Source: Clostridiales bacterium (GTDB taxonomy: Bacteria > Bacillota > Clostridia > Lachnospirales > Lachnospiraceae). From it: a DNA stretch of 64,000 nt. The position numbers and the translations under genes are program-made. The notes beneath the pieces were generated by a model that was given only the letters and a program-made list of their open reading frames with translations, was not told where the DNA came from and made no database searches. Shown here piece after piece: positions 7,897 to 13,780 of this stretch (the stretch's first letter is position 1; the number at the start of each line of letters is the position of its first letter). The stretch spans positions 1 to 64,000 of the forward strand of contig DUNO01000061.1 in assembly GCA_012839295.1 (NCBI GenBank). The letters run 5' to 3'.

Positions 7897-9266
7897 TTAA
7901 CCAATCCTCCTATCTTTGTTTTAAATGGTATCCAGCCATACTGAGCCGCGTTAATAGTATGGTCATTCTTGTCCTCCGGCTCGTACTTATCATCCCTCCA
8001 ACTATAGACCTCGTGCTCCTGAATATGATATTTACAGTGATCCAGGACGTAATAAAAGACCGCATCATTGCAGTTGATCCAACCGAGCTGTAAATGGATA
8101 CGGTCTATAATTGTAATCTTTTTATATGCGTTCAGGAAGTTATATAAACAAGGGTAAGTCCGCTTATATTTCAAGCATTCTGTGATCGTGGCCTGATCCG
8201 CATTATCAATGAATACGTCCCTGGCAAACCCCCATTCCTGTCTATTGCGCTCCAGAAAAGCTATGAGCCGGGGAACAATATCTGAAGGTGCAAGCGGTAT
8301 CTGGAGATCCCGGTTGTTGTAGACCTCTTCATCCAATACGATACATTTGCCACACTTTGTAATGCCCTCAAAAATAAATGCGAATGTATCCGGGCTATCC
8401 TGACTGTAGGAGGTATCAACACCGCAGGTGAAGTACTCAAACTTTAAAGGTTTTTTCTCATCCTTCATCCATCGGAGCAGCTGAGCCTTGCTAATGACAT
8501 TCTTCTCCCGGGTGAAGTTCGGGAAAATCAACCCGGTTGCCCTACCCCTCAATCCCTGGATCTTATTCTTCCAGAGCTTTGTCCCTTTAGGTACATTCAA
8601 AATGATCCGATCAATCTTCTCCTGTGGCAAGCCGGCATTATGGGCAAAAGAAAAGAACCAATGCACCCATCCGGGCTTCGGCTCTTCGGTTAACATGTTA
8701 TTTATTTCATCCGGGGCATCACTCCTGTATTCCGGAAGGGGGCGGCTGCAATTGATGTATTTCTTATAGACCGGAAGGCTTGGATCATCCGGATTAAGCG
8801 TGGCCATGGTATAATCGGATCGCATCATGGCCTCTCCTACGAAGTCAATATCTGCCGTATTGATCTCGTCTATGTAAAGGCAGCCGTACTGACCGCCCAG
8901 GGCTTTCTGCCACTTTTTTTTGTCACCGTAGCCCATCACGTAGACTATTTTATCCCCATTGCTGGTATGATACAGGATGTGCGGTATTTTCTCGTCCTTG
9001 GTACCGTTGCCGTTGTATTCTGTCAGGATCCCGAAATCATCTATAATCCCCAGATCCTTGTTGATCATATTTTTCTCAGCGGTACCGGTATCCTTGGCAG
9101 CTATGATGTGGTACTTCTTCTTACTTTCGGCTACCAACAACATGAATTTGAATATGCCTACCGTGGTCTTGCCGGCTGCCGTGGTGCCCTCCAGAAACTC
9201 AACCGGAGCTGTATGCCGGATGAAGGCTTTGTACTTATCGGACAGAATCAATTGTTCCTGGCTCAA
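7893..9266 (-). CDS. Terminase large subunit (TerL)
   Basis: This 457-aa packaging motor has an N-terminal ATPase with Walker A GTTAAGKTT at residues 27-35 and Walker B CLYIDEIN at about 133-140. Its C-terminal nuclease has acidic residues in CGVDTSYSQDSPDT (about 285-300) and VFIDNADQ (about 352). The length and motifs suit the PBSX/SPP1-like branch. It cuts and pumps DNA into the prohead through the portal. It follows TerS by two bases, so the two are co-translated. Confidence 0.9.
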   Translation of the reverse strand: MSQEQLILSDKYKAFIRHTAPVEFLEGTTAAGKTTVGIFKFMLLVAESKKKYHIIAAKDTGTAEKNMINKDLGIIDDFGILTEYNGNGTKDEKIPHILYHTSNGDKIVYVMGYGDKKKWQKALGGQYGCLYIDEINTADIDFVGEAMMRSDYTMATLNPDDPSLPVYKKYINCSRPLPEYRSDAPDEINNMLTEEPKPGWVHWFFSFAHNAGLPQEKIDRIILNVPKGTKLWKNKIQGLRGRATGLIFPNFTREKNVISKAQLLRWMKDEKKPLKFEYFTCGVDTSYSQDSPDTFAFIFEGITKCGKCIVLDEEVYNNRDLQIPLAPSDIVPRLIAFLERNRQEWGFARDVFIDNADQATITECLKYKRTYPCLYNFLNAYKKITIIDRIHLQLGWINCNDAVFYYVLDHCKYHIQEHEVYSWRDDKYEPEDKNDHTINAAQYGWIPFKTKIGGLVK

Positions 9267-9268
9267 CC

Positions 9269-9838
9269 TTAACCACCCCTTAGCTGTGTGATAATGCCGT
9301 CAAGCTTGCTCTTTTCTTCATTGAGGCCGGTTATCTCGACCTTATCCTTAAACATGCCTAAATGCCGCCCTAGCAGCTCCAGAGCTCTGACCTTATCGCA
9401 GGTGGCTACCTCTATGCCATTCTTCCCTAGTTTAATCCCTGCGATTGCCTTACGCTTTTCCTCGGGAAGCTTATCGGTAGGAGTAATTTTAACGGTTTCC
9501 CAGGTCTTCAGTTTTCCGGTATCCGGATCCATTACATAGCTGCCGTTAACAAGTATAGGTTCGTCAACGACTTGGGCGAAATCTGCCCCGCTTGAGAAAG
9601 CAATAGCAGCCAGCTCATTCAGAACCTTGTCCTGGGTGATTTCGGTACGCCTTTCCCGATCTTTCATGCGATGTTCGATATATTCGGCAACCTTGACATT
9701 TCTCAACATCCTACTGCCGGCTTGAGCTGCTACCGCATCACTCTTAATATTCTTATACGCCGCCTTGTATGCCCTGGTGGCATTAAGGTCTATTAAGTAT
9801 TCATCTGCAAATAATTTCTGTTTATCTGTTAATGCCAT
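9269..9838 (-). CDS. Terminase small subunit (TerS)
   Basis: This 189-aa protein begins ALTDKQKLFADEYLIDLNAT, the classic Terminase_2 helix-turn-helix start. A second helix pair AYKNIKSDAVAAQAGSRML follows. It recognises the pac or cos site and recruits TerL. A GTG nine bases upstream is possible, but it lies too close to the AAAGGA site, so ATG 9838 is chosen. The C-terminal part has a segment LNEEKSKLDGIITQLR for oligomer contact. Confidence 0.9.
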   Translation of the reverse strand: MALTDKQKLFADEYLIDLNATRAYKAAYKNIKSDAVAAQAGSRMLRNVKVAEYIEHRMKDRERRTEITQDKVLNELAAIAFSSGADFAQVVDEPILVNGSYVMDPDTGKLKTWETVKITPTDKLPEEKRKAIAGIKLGKNGIEVATCDKVRALELLGRHLGMFKDKVEITGLNEEKSKLDGIITQLRGG

Positions 9839-9905
9839 CAGGTTCACGTCCTTTCCACGGCACTATCACGGTCTCCAAAACCGTGCATTTTATTTGTTTT
9901 GGGTA

Positions 9906-9931
9906 TAAGAAAAGCACCCCGAAGGATGCTT
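9906..9931 (-). terminator. Intrinsic terminator between MucR-like gene and TerS
   Basis: The minus strand reads AGCATCC-TTCG-GGGTGCT followed by TTTTCTT, a short stem with a stable UUCG loop. It would end or attenuate transcripts leaving the 9947-10114 gene. It shares its stem with the hairpin at 4991-5017. Confidence 0.65.
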
Positions 9932-9946
9932 ATTCCAATTTTTCTA

Positions 9947-10114
9947 CTACTTTTTTGAGTCCACCCCTTCTAGTTCAACTATGGTACTGTATACCGTCTT
10001 AATAAGATTGGGCAACTCTGATGATTTTACCGGGACACAATTACTTTGCGATCCCCATGCATGAATATAACTGCATATTATTTCAGCTGTTAATTCCTTA
10101 TCTGACTTTGGCAT
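9947..10114 (-). CDS. Orphan Ros/MucR-like N-terminal domain protein
   Basis: This 55-aa protein starts at ATG 10114 (GAAAGGAGG site). Its core ELTAEIICSYIHAW and ELPNLIKTVYSTI matches the pattern of the N-terminal oligomerisation region of Ros/MucR regulators (LTADIVSAYV and LPNLIQTVH). The C-terminal zinc finger that binds DNA in that family is absent. It is the first gene after a strong minus-strand promoter and lies just before the terminase genes. The role is unknown; a regulator of late genes or a partner of another protein is possible. Confidence 0.6.
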   Translation of the reverse strand: MPKSDKELTAEIICSYIHAWGSQSNCVPVKSSELPNLIKTVYSTIVELEGVDSKK

Positions 10115-10137
10115 TTTCGCACCTCCTTTCACTCCAA

Positions 10138-10166
10138 ATACTACCACAATCTGACAGCATTTGCAA
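10138..10166 (-). promoter_or_regulatory. Minus-strand promoter for MucR-like gene and terminases
   Basis: TTGCAA (-35, 10161-10166) and TAGTAT (-10, 10138-10143) are separated by exactly 17 bases. The -35 overlaps the tail of the terminator at 10168-10200, so the upstream tRNA-like transcript ends where this one begins. Confidence 0.65.
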
Positions 10167-10167
10167 T

Positions 10168-10200
10168 ACAAAAGGCACCCAGCCGAAGCCGAATGCCTTA
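10168..10200 (-). terminator. Intrinsic terminator after tRNA-like gene
   Basis: On the minus strand AAGGCA and TGCCTT close a stem that also includes GGC-TTCG-GC, followed by TTGT. It lies about 40 bases past the 3' end of the tRNA-like gene at 10240-10310. It would define the 3' end of the noncoding transcript. Confidence 0.65.
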
Positions 10201-10239
10201 TTAAGGGGATATATAAGGGGGATCCCTCCTAATGAGGGA

Positions 10240-10310
10240 AAGGAGCGACAGGACTCGAACCTGTATCCATTGACATACGTTTCATGCTCTGCCGATTGAG
10301 CTACGATCCC
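10240..10310 (-). tRNA. tRNA-like gene with defective anticodon arm
   Basis: The minus strand begins GGGATCG and has a perfect D arm (GCTC/GAGC with AATCGGCA loop) and a perfect T arm (ACAGG-TTCGAGT-CCTGT). The acceptor 3' side CGCTCCT pairs with one mismatch and one G-U. Only 21 bases separate the D and T stems instead of about 23, and no normal five-pair anticodon stem can be drawn, so the isotype cannot be assigned. No CCA is encoded. It is a degenerate phage tRNA or a tRNA mimic. It lies at the 3' end of a longer structured noncoding region. Confidence 0.6.
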
Positions 10311-10600
10311 ATATGCCAGGTTTACAAGGCACCTGGCAGCCTCCGCTTATCGTTCCCGCTTATGCCGTAATAAGCAGATGATGTATAAAGCAGTAACTAC
10401 ATCCTTCATCGGCTAATAGCCATCTTTTACTTTGAAAAAGGCTTACTCCAGAAGTCACTCTCAATCACTGAGTATGCGCTATTTGCTACCGATTTACAGG
10501 CTTCGTTTGAAATAGTAAGTCAACATACTGCCTAAACAGCCACTGGATATACTCTCATTTCCTTGGCAGTTTGATCATATCACAACCTTCGCATGAAATT
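10311..10600 (-). ncRNA. Candidate structured noncoding RNA upstream of tRNA-like gene
   Basis: This 290-base stretch is free of convincing genes. On the minus strand it contains at least five stems in series: ACTGCC with GGCAGT, GGCT-AT-TAGCC, GATGTA with TACATC, GCTTAT-TACGGC-ATAAGC, and TGCCAGGT with ACCTGGCA. The last stem ends three bases before the tRNA-like gene. Large ornate phage RNAs (GOLLD, ROOL) are known next to phage tRNAs, but this one is shorter and I cannot assign it to either. It could also include the terminase recognition site. No clear promoter was found; it may be read from the DUF1492-like gene. Confidence 0.4.
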
Positions 10601-11041
10601 CTATGAAATGTTAAAATTAATCAATGCCCTGCCGTGTAAATTAATTATCTGCCTCCCACTATACCCTAATTCTTCCCCTATCTGCTCCCATATCTTAAAT
10701 TCTATGTACCTCTTATGCAGTATCAGGCTGTCCATGCCGTCAGGTATATCAGCAATCCTGTTTTCAATCTCGATCCTAAGCTTCAGACATTCTCCCCTTA
10801 ACCTTACAATCTTAGTGAATATGATTTCGATTCTAACCATTAAGTCAGACAGATCTGTCTGCTTACCTCCCTTTGGCATATCACTCAGCTTTTGAATCTT
10901 GGCCGATTCCTCTACTTCACGAAGGGACTGCAACTGCTCCTCAAGGGACCTAAGCTTTAGGCATAAATTTTTATAGCCACTTAAGTACTGTTTTTTCTTT
11001 TCATTTTCCGTCAATCTATCTATCACCCCTTTATACCGCAT
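10601..11041 (-). CDS. Phage late transcriptional regulator, DUF1492/sigma-r4-like
   Basis: This protein of about 146 aa has an N-terminal coiled coil (residues 15-75). Its C-terminal helix-turn-helix resembles sigma region 4: LILHKRYIEFKIWEQIGEEL and GYSGRQIINLHGRAL. Such proteins lie before the packaging genes of Firmicutes phages and activate late transcription. The start is uncertain: ATG 11041 touches the AGGAGG site, ATG 11056 lacks a good site, and a TTG at 11014 has well-spaced AAGGGGTG. It overlaps the recombinase gene upstream. Confidence 0.7.
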   Translation of the reverse strand: MRYKGVIDRLTENEKKKQYLSGYKNLCLKLRSLEEQLQSLREVEESAKIQKLSDMPKGGKQTDLSDLMVRIEIIFTKIVRLRGECLKLRIEIENRIADIPDGMDSLILHKRYIEFKIWEQIGEELGYSGRQIINLHGRALINFNIS

Positions 11042-12032
11042 ACCTCCTATGCGCATCCTTAATTACATAGCTGCTTAAACGGGCATAGCATTGCAAAGTA
11101 GTCTGGATATACTTGTGTCCCAATATTTCCTTTACATGCTCCACCGGTGCCCCGTTATTGAGCATATTTGTGGCCATTGTCCTCCTGAACTTGTGTGGGT
11201 TAAGCTTTATATCTTCGCTACATATCCGATTAAGCATAGCTCTGACACCATCATCTGATAAGCGGTTATGTGGCGCACGTAATCCTACAAATAACGCCGG
11301 GTTATTATCTGTCCTGCTCTCAAGGTACCACATCAAATGCACTTTTGCCCTGCCATCAAGATACACCGGCCGCTCTTTACGGCCTTTACCGTATACGATA
11401 CACTCACCGTTTATAAAATCTATGTCAGACCTATTGAGCTTGACCAGCTCCCCAACCCTCATCCCGGTACTAGAAAGGATATTAACAATCGCCTTATCCC
11501 TCTCCTTATCGCACGAACAGCGCACAACCTCTGCCTGCATGTCCGTTATGGTGTCCATTACCTTTTGCTCTGTCTTGGCCTGCTTAATTTTAAGCATAGG
11601 ATCCTTGAGTATGTACTCCTCTGCCAGAAGCCACTTAAACAGTGTCTTAAGATTATGGATCCGGTTATTGATCGTACTGTCAATATTTTTACGTACAGTC
11701 TTGCAGTGAGCGAGATAAATCCGTATGTCATTGACCGTAATATCCCTAAAATTCTTGTTGACAAAATCAAAGAACACCCGGTACTCGCACTTATAGGCCT
11801 CTATGGTTCCGTCTGTCCTGCCCTCAATTTTTAGTGTAGCCAGAAATAGGTTGATCTTGTCGTCATTATCATCCAGGCCAGTAGCAAGTGCCGTTTCCTC
11901 CTCAAATATCTGGAGCCTGCCAAGATGCATATACAGGGAGGACTTAAGCTGGTCAAGCCCGTCCTGTGTTAAATGCTGCACTGATATTAATATTTTTGTT
12001 ATAATCTCATCAGCTTTCCACGTCAAGGGCAT
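11031..12032 (-). CDS. Second tyrosine recombinase (XerC/D-like)
   Basis: This protein of about 333 aa has a complete catalytic set: Arg in STGMRVGEL, Lys in GKGRKERPVYL, His-x-x-Arg in HKFRRTMA, His in LGHKYIQTT and Tyr in LQCYARL. A SAM-like core-binding domain lies before it (about residues 60-160). It is not at the prophage end, where another integrase (28207-29352) sits, but beside the late regulator, tRNA-like genes and packaging genes. Possible jobs are genome dimer resolution or inversion of a local segment. The start is unclear; ATG 12032, TTG 12026 or ATG 12050 are possible. Confidence 0.85.
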   Translation of the reverse strand: MPLTWKADEIITKILISVQHLTQDGLDQLKSSLYMHLGRLQIFEEETALATGLDDNDDKINLFLATLKIEGRTDGTIEAYKCEYRVFFDFVNKNFRDITVNDIRIYLAHCKTVRKNIDSTINNRIHNLKTLFKWLLAEEYILKDPMLKIKQAKTEQKVMDTITDMQAEVVRCSCDKERDKAIVNILSSTGMRVGELVKLNRSDIDFINGECIVYGKGRKERPVYLDGRAKVHLMWYLESRTDNNPALFVGLRAPHNRLSDDGVRAMLNRICSEDIKLNPHKFRRTMATNMLNNGAPVEHVKEILGHKYIQTTLQCYARLSSYVIKDAHRRYAV

Positions 12033-12126
12033 TAAGAACCATCCCGACATTATCCGGGTTATCCGTCTCCACCTCCACCAGATGCCTTATTTTTACCATT
12101 TCGTCAATGTAGATCGTACACTTCAT
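12010..12126 (-). CDS. 38-aa protein upstream of second recombinase
   Basis: It starts at ATG 12126 with AGGAAGGAGA well spaced and ends at TGA 12010, overlapping the beginning of the recombinase frame. The product (MKCTIYIDEMVKIRHLVEVE start) is acidic with no recognisable domain. The good ribosome site and overlap suggest it couples translation of the recombinase. Function is unknown. Confidence 0.5.
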   Translation of the reverse strand: MKCTIYIDEMVKIRHLVEVETDNPDNVGMVLNALDVES

Positions 12127-12141
12127 TTTAAATCTCCTTCC

Positions 12142-12159
12142 TGTCCCATATATGGGACA
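12142..12159. repeat. Perfect 18-bp palindrome, possible operator
   Basis: TGTCCCATATATGGGACA is a perfect inverted repeat in the 43-base gap between two small genes upstream of the second recombinase. It lies directly before the ribosome site of the 12010-12126 gene. It looks like a dimeric repressor site; an RNA hairpin masking the ribosome site is an alternative. Confidence 0.5.
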
Positions 12160-12169
12160 ACCATGGTTT

Positions 12170-12331
12170 TTAATCGGCTATTCCACATCTTTCCTCTAAT
12201 GCTCTGATTGCGTGTGACAGTACACAATCGTATAGCGGGTCATTGTCTACGCTTTCGGGAGTTAGCAGCACTCCAGCCTCGTTAAATTTTCTAAGGTCCT
12301 TTATCACTTCTAAAGCATCTTGATCACTCAT
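12170..12331 (-). CDS. 53-aa phage protein of unknown function
   Basis: ATG 12331 follows CAAGGAGG with good spacing, and the frame ends at TAA 12170. The protein (MSDQDALEVIKDLRKFNEAG start; ends LSHAIRALEERCGIAD) is acidic and helical. Small proteins ending in an ALE-rich helix are common in Clostridia phage early regions, but I know no role. It is transcribed away from the tRNA-like gene at 12386. Confidence 0.6.
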   Translation of the reverse strand: MSDQDALEVIKDLRKFNEAGVLLTPESVDNDPLYDCVLSHAIRALEERCGIAD

Positions 12332-12373
12332 AATTACCTCCTTGAAATTTTCCTTTTATTCTCAACATAGTTA

Positions 12374-12382
12374 TGCTATAAT
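12374..12382 (+). promoter_or_regulatory. Extended -10 promoter of class-II tRNA-like gene
   Basis: TGCTATAAT is an extended -10 element with a perfect TATAAT. No good -35 is present at 17 bases (TTTTAT only). Transcription would start near 12389, inside the apparent acceptor 5' arm of the tRNA-like gene. That implies an RNA with a shortened acceptor stem. Confidence 0.5.
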
Positions 12383-12385
12383 ATA

Positions 12386-12469
12386 CTTGCTGTGATGGAA
12401 TCGGAAGACATGTTGAGTTGCCAACTCAATGAGCTTACGCTCGTGCGGGTTCGATCCCCGTCAGCCCCA
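12386..12469 (+). tRNA. Class II (long variable arm) tRNA-like gene, anticodon GCC
   Basis: The body is that of a Leu/Ser-type tRNA: D arm ATG-GAATCGGAAGA-CAT, a five-pair anticodon stem TTGAG/CTCAA around loop TTGCCAA, variable arm GAGC-TTAC-GCTC, and T arm GCGGG-TTCGATC-CCCGT. The anticodon at 12420-12422 is GCC, which reads a glycine codon, although glycine tRNAs have short variable arms. The acceptor 3' side CAGCCCC pairs with only GCTG of CTTGCTG, and the first three positions mismatch. No CCA is encoded. It has its own promoter and terminator. It may be a decayed tRNA or an anti-defence tRNA mimic. Confidence 0.6.
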
Positions 12470-12470
12470 T

Positions 12471-12504
12471 GCCAAGCGCCTCTTAACAATGCGCTTGGCT
12501 TTTT
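12471..12504 (+). terminator. Intrinsic terminator of tRNA-like gene
   Basis: GCCAAGCGC pairs perfectly with GCGCTTGGC around an 11-base loop and is followed by TTTTTG. It lies two bases after the tRNA-like gene. The reverse strand lacks a good U-run in the useful direction, so it serves the plus strand. Confidence 0.8.
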
Positions 12505-12509
12505 GTTTA

Positions 12510-13286
12510 TCAAAAATTCATCCACAGCACTTCGGTTCTGGGAAGGCTGTTCTCCGCCCTGGCCGGTATGGATTCCTTGCGCCATCCTGACAGGTATGTA
12601 TTGTATATCTCATTGTCATACCCGGATAACATCACTGGGCCGGTGTGCTGCAGGAGTGTCTCTGCAAGCTCAATATGATCCTCGTCCGCCATCTCATGCC
12701 TGTACATCTTCCTGCCCCGGGTAGACATCACATAGGGCGGATCCGCATAAACCAGGACATTCGAGTGATTAAAGGCCTTTATCAGCTCAACGGCAGGCCG
12801 GTGCTCGATCTGCACCATCTTGAGCCTTAGGGCAACCCCGGAGATCTCATCCGGCAGCCGGTTCCAGTACCTCACGGCGTAGGCTGCCTCCCTGGCGTAT
12901 ACATCCCGCTTAAATCCGGTTTTCTCACAGAGGCGGAACCCATGCCCCATCCCCGAATGGATCAGGAAATTTTTTGCCCTTTCCACCGAACCCAGATCCC
13001 CAGGGCTTTCCGGAAAGGCTCCGTCATACTCGGCCCTGGCATAAGGCGTATAGACAACCAGCCTAATCAGTTCCTCCCTTTGCACAGGATTTTGGATTAC
13101 CTGGAAGAGGTTGACCACATCCCCGTCCAGGTCGTTCACTGTCTCGATCCGGGAAGGCTCCTTGTTGAAAAGGATCGCCCCTCCTCCGAAGTACGGTTCT
13201 AAATAACTATGGTGCGGCGGCATCTTGCTTATGATCCAGGGAGCTATCCGCTGCTTGCTCCCCGGGTACCGTAAAAGTGTCCTCAT
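12510..13286 (-). CDS. DNA adenine N6-methyltransferase, D12 (Dam-like) class
   Basis: This 258-aa enzyme has the alpha-type order: SAM motif I in YPGSKQRIAPWI with EPYFGGGAIL (about residues 30-40), and catalytic DPPY in VYADPPYVMS near residue 182. It would methylate adenine in a short site, probably to protect phage DNA from host restriction. No restriction enzyme is adjacent, so it is an orphan. It overlaps the cysteine-rich gene before it by ATGA. Length is normal for the family. Confidence 0.85.
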   Translation of the reverse strand: MRTLLRYPGSKQRIAPWIISKMPPHHSYLEPYFGGGAILFNKEPSRIETVNDLDGDVVNLFQVIQNPVQREELIRLVVYTPYARAEYDGAFPESPGDLGSVERAKNFLIHSGMGHGFRLCEKTGFKRDVYAREAAYAVRYWNRLPDEISGVALRLKMVQIEHRPAVELIKAFNHSNVLVYADPPYVMSTRGRKMYRHEMADEDHIELAETLLQHTGPVMLSGYDNEIYNTYLSGWRKESIPARAENSLPRTEVLWMNF

Positions 13287-13459
13287 GTTGCCTCCTTAAC
13301 CGGCTGCCTGCATACCTGCCGTATGACCGCATGCAGGAAATAATTATCGCAATAACCCTTGTCATTCCGGCATTCACAGTCCCGGCATTTCCTTTTGTCA
13401 TTGGCTCCCGGATCCCGAAGGATAATATTTACCGGATTCTTAGATTTTTTCTGCCTCAT
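13283..13459 (-). CDS. 58-aa cysteine-rich protein
   Basis: ATG 13459 follows GTGAGGAGG, and the stop overlaps the methylase start (ATGA). The centre has CRDCECRNDKGYC, a compact cluster that could bind zinc, in an otherwise basic protein. It is the middle of three consecutive tiny Cys-rich genes between two DNA methylases. Function is unknown. Confidence 0.65.
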   Translation of the reverse strand: MRQKKSKNPVNIILRDPGANDKRKCRDCECRNDKGYCDNYFLHAVIRQVCRQPVKEAT

Positions 13460-13468
13460 ACAGCCTCC

Positions 13469-13591
13469 TCACTCGCAATCCTCACAGTGTCCAAAATTGT
13501 CCAGCTCAACTGCATCCTTGCCGCAGATACCTTCGTCGTTATAGACACAATCCTCTGCTCCGCAGTATACGGTAGTATTTCTATTTGCCAT
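13469..13591 (-). CDS. 40-aa cysteine-rich protein
   Basis: ATG 13591 lies behind GAAGGAGG. The product begins ANRNTTVYCGAEDCVYNDEG and ends GHCEDCE, with five cysteines in CxxxxC and CxxC arrangements. That is like tiny zinc-knuckle proteins of clostridial phages. Its start lies inside or just after the end of the previous frame, suggesting coupling. Function is unknown. Confidence 0.65.
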   Translation of the reverse strand: MANRNTTVYCGAEDCVYNDEGICGKDAVELDNFGHCEDCE

Positions 13592-13597
13592 TAATCT

Positions 13598-13771
13598 TTA
13601 CCTCCTTCTCTCTCTGCCAGCACCGGGTATGAGTAAAGGCAAAGCCCCCCCCCTACTGGTTTTGCAGGCCTGGAACTCGCATGCATCTGCTTCGGCCTCG
13701 GTTATGTACTCCCAGCAAATCCTGCAGCGGGATACCTTGGCCTTATCGATCAGCTTTTTATCGTAAGTCAT
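13598..13771 (-). CDS. Cysteine-rich protein interrupted by a C9/G9 tract
   Basis: ATG 13771 follows GGAGGTG. The first 40 residues include RCRICWEYITEAEADACEFQ. At a run of nine G (coding strand, plus-strand 13645-13653) the frame turns to a Pro/Arg tail and ends at TAA 13598. With one more G (or two fewer) the frame would continue FAFTHTRCWQREKE, a natural zinc-ribbon ending, to TAG 13581, overlapping the next start. It is a frameshift by length variation in the tract, a phase-variable gene, or a sequencing error. Confidence 0.6.
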   Translation of the reverse strand: MTYDKKLIDKAKVSRCRICWEYITEAEADACEFQACKTSRGGALPLLIPGAGRERRR

Positions 13772-13780
13772 AGGCACCTC

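Noticed and set aside
11113-11834. Two long plus-strand frames opposite the second recombinase
   Set aside because: They are antisense shadows of a gene with complete catalytic motifs, have no ribosome sites, and have irregular composition.
13207-13401. A 64-aa minus-strand frame across the methylase start
   Set aside because: It overlaps the well-supported 58-aa cysteine-rich gene and the methylase in another frame, with a weaker start signal.
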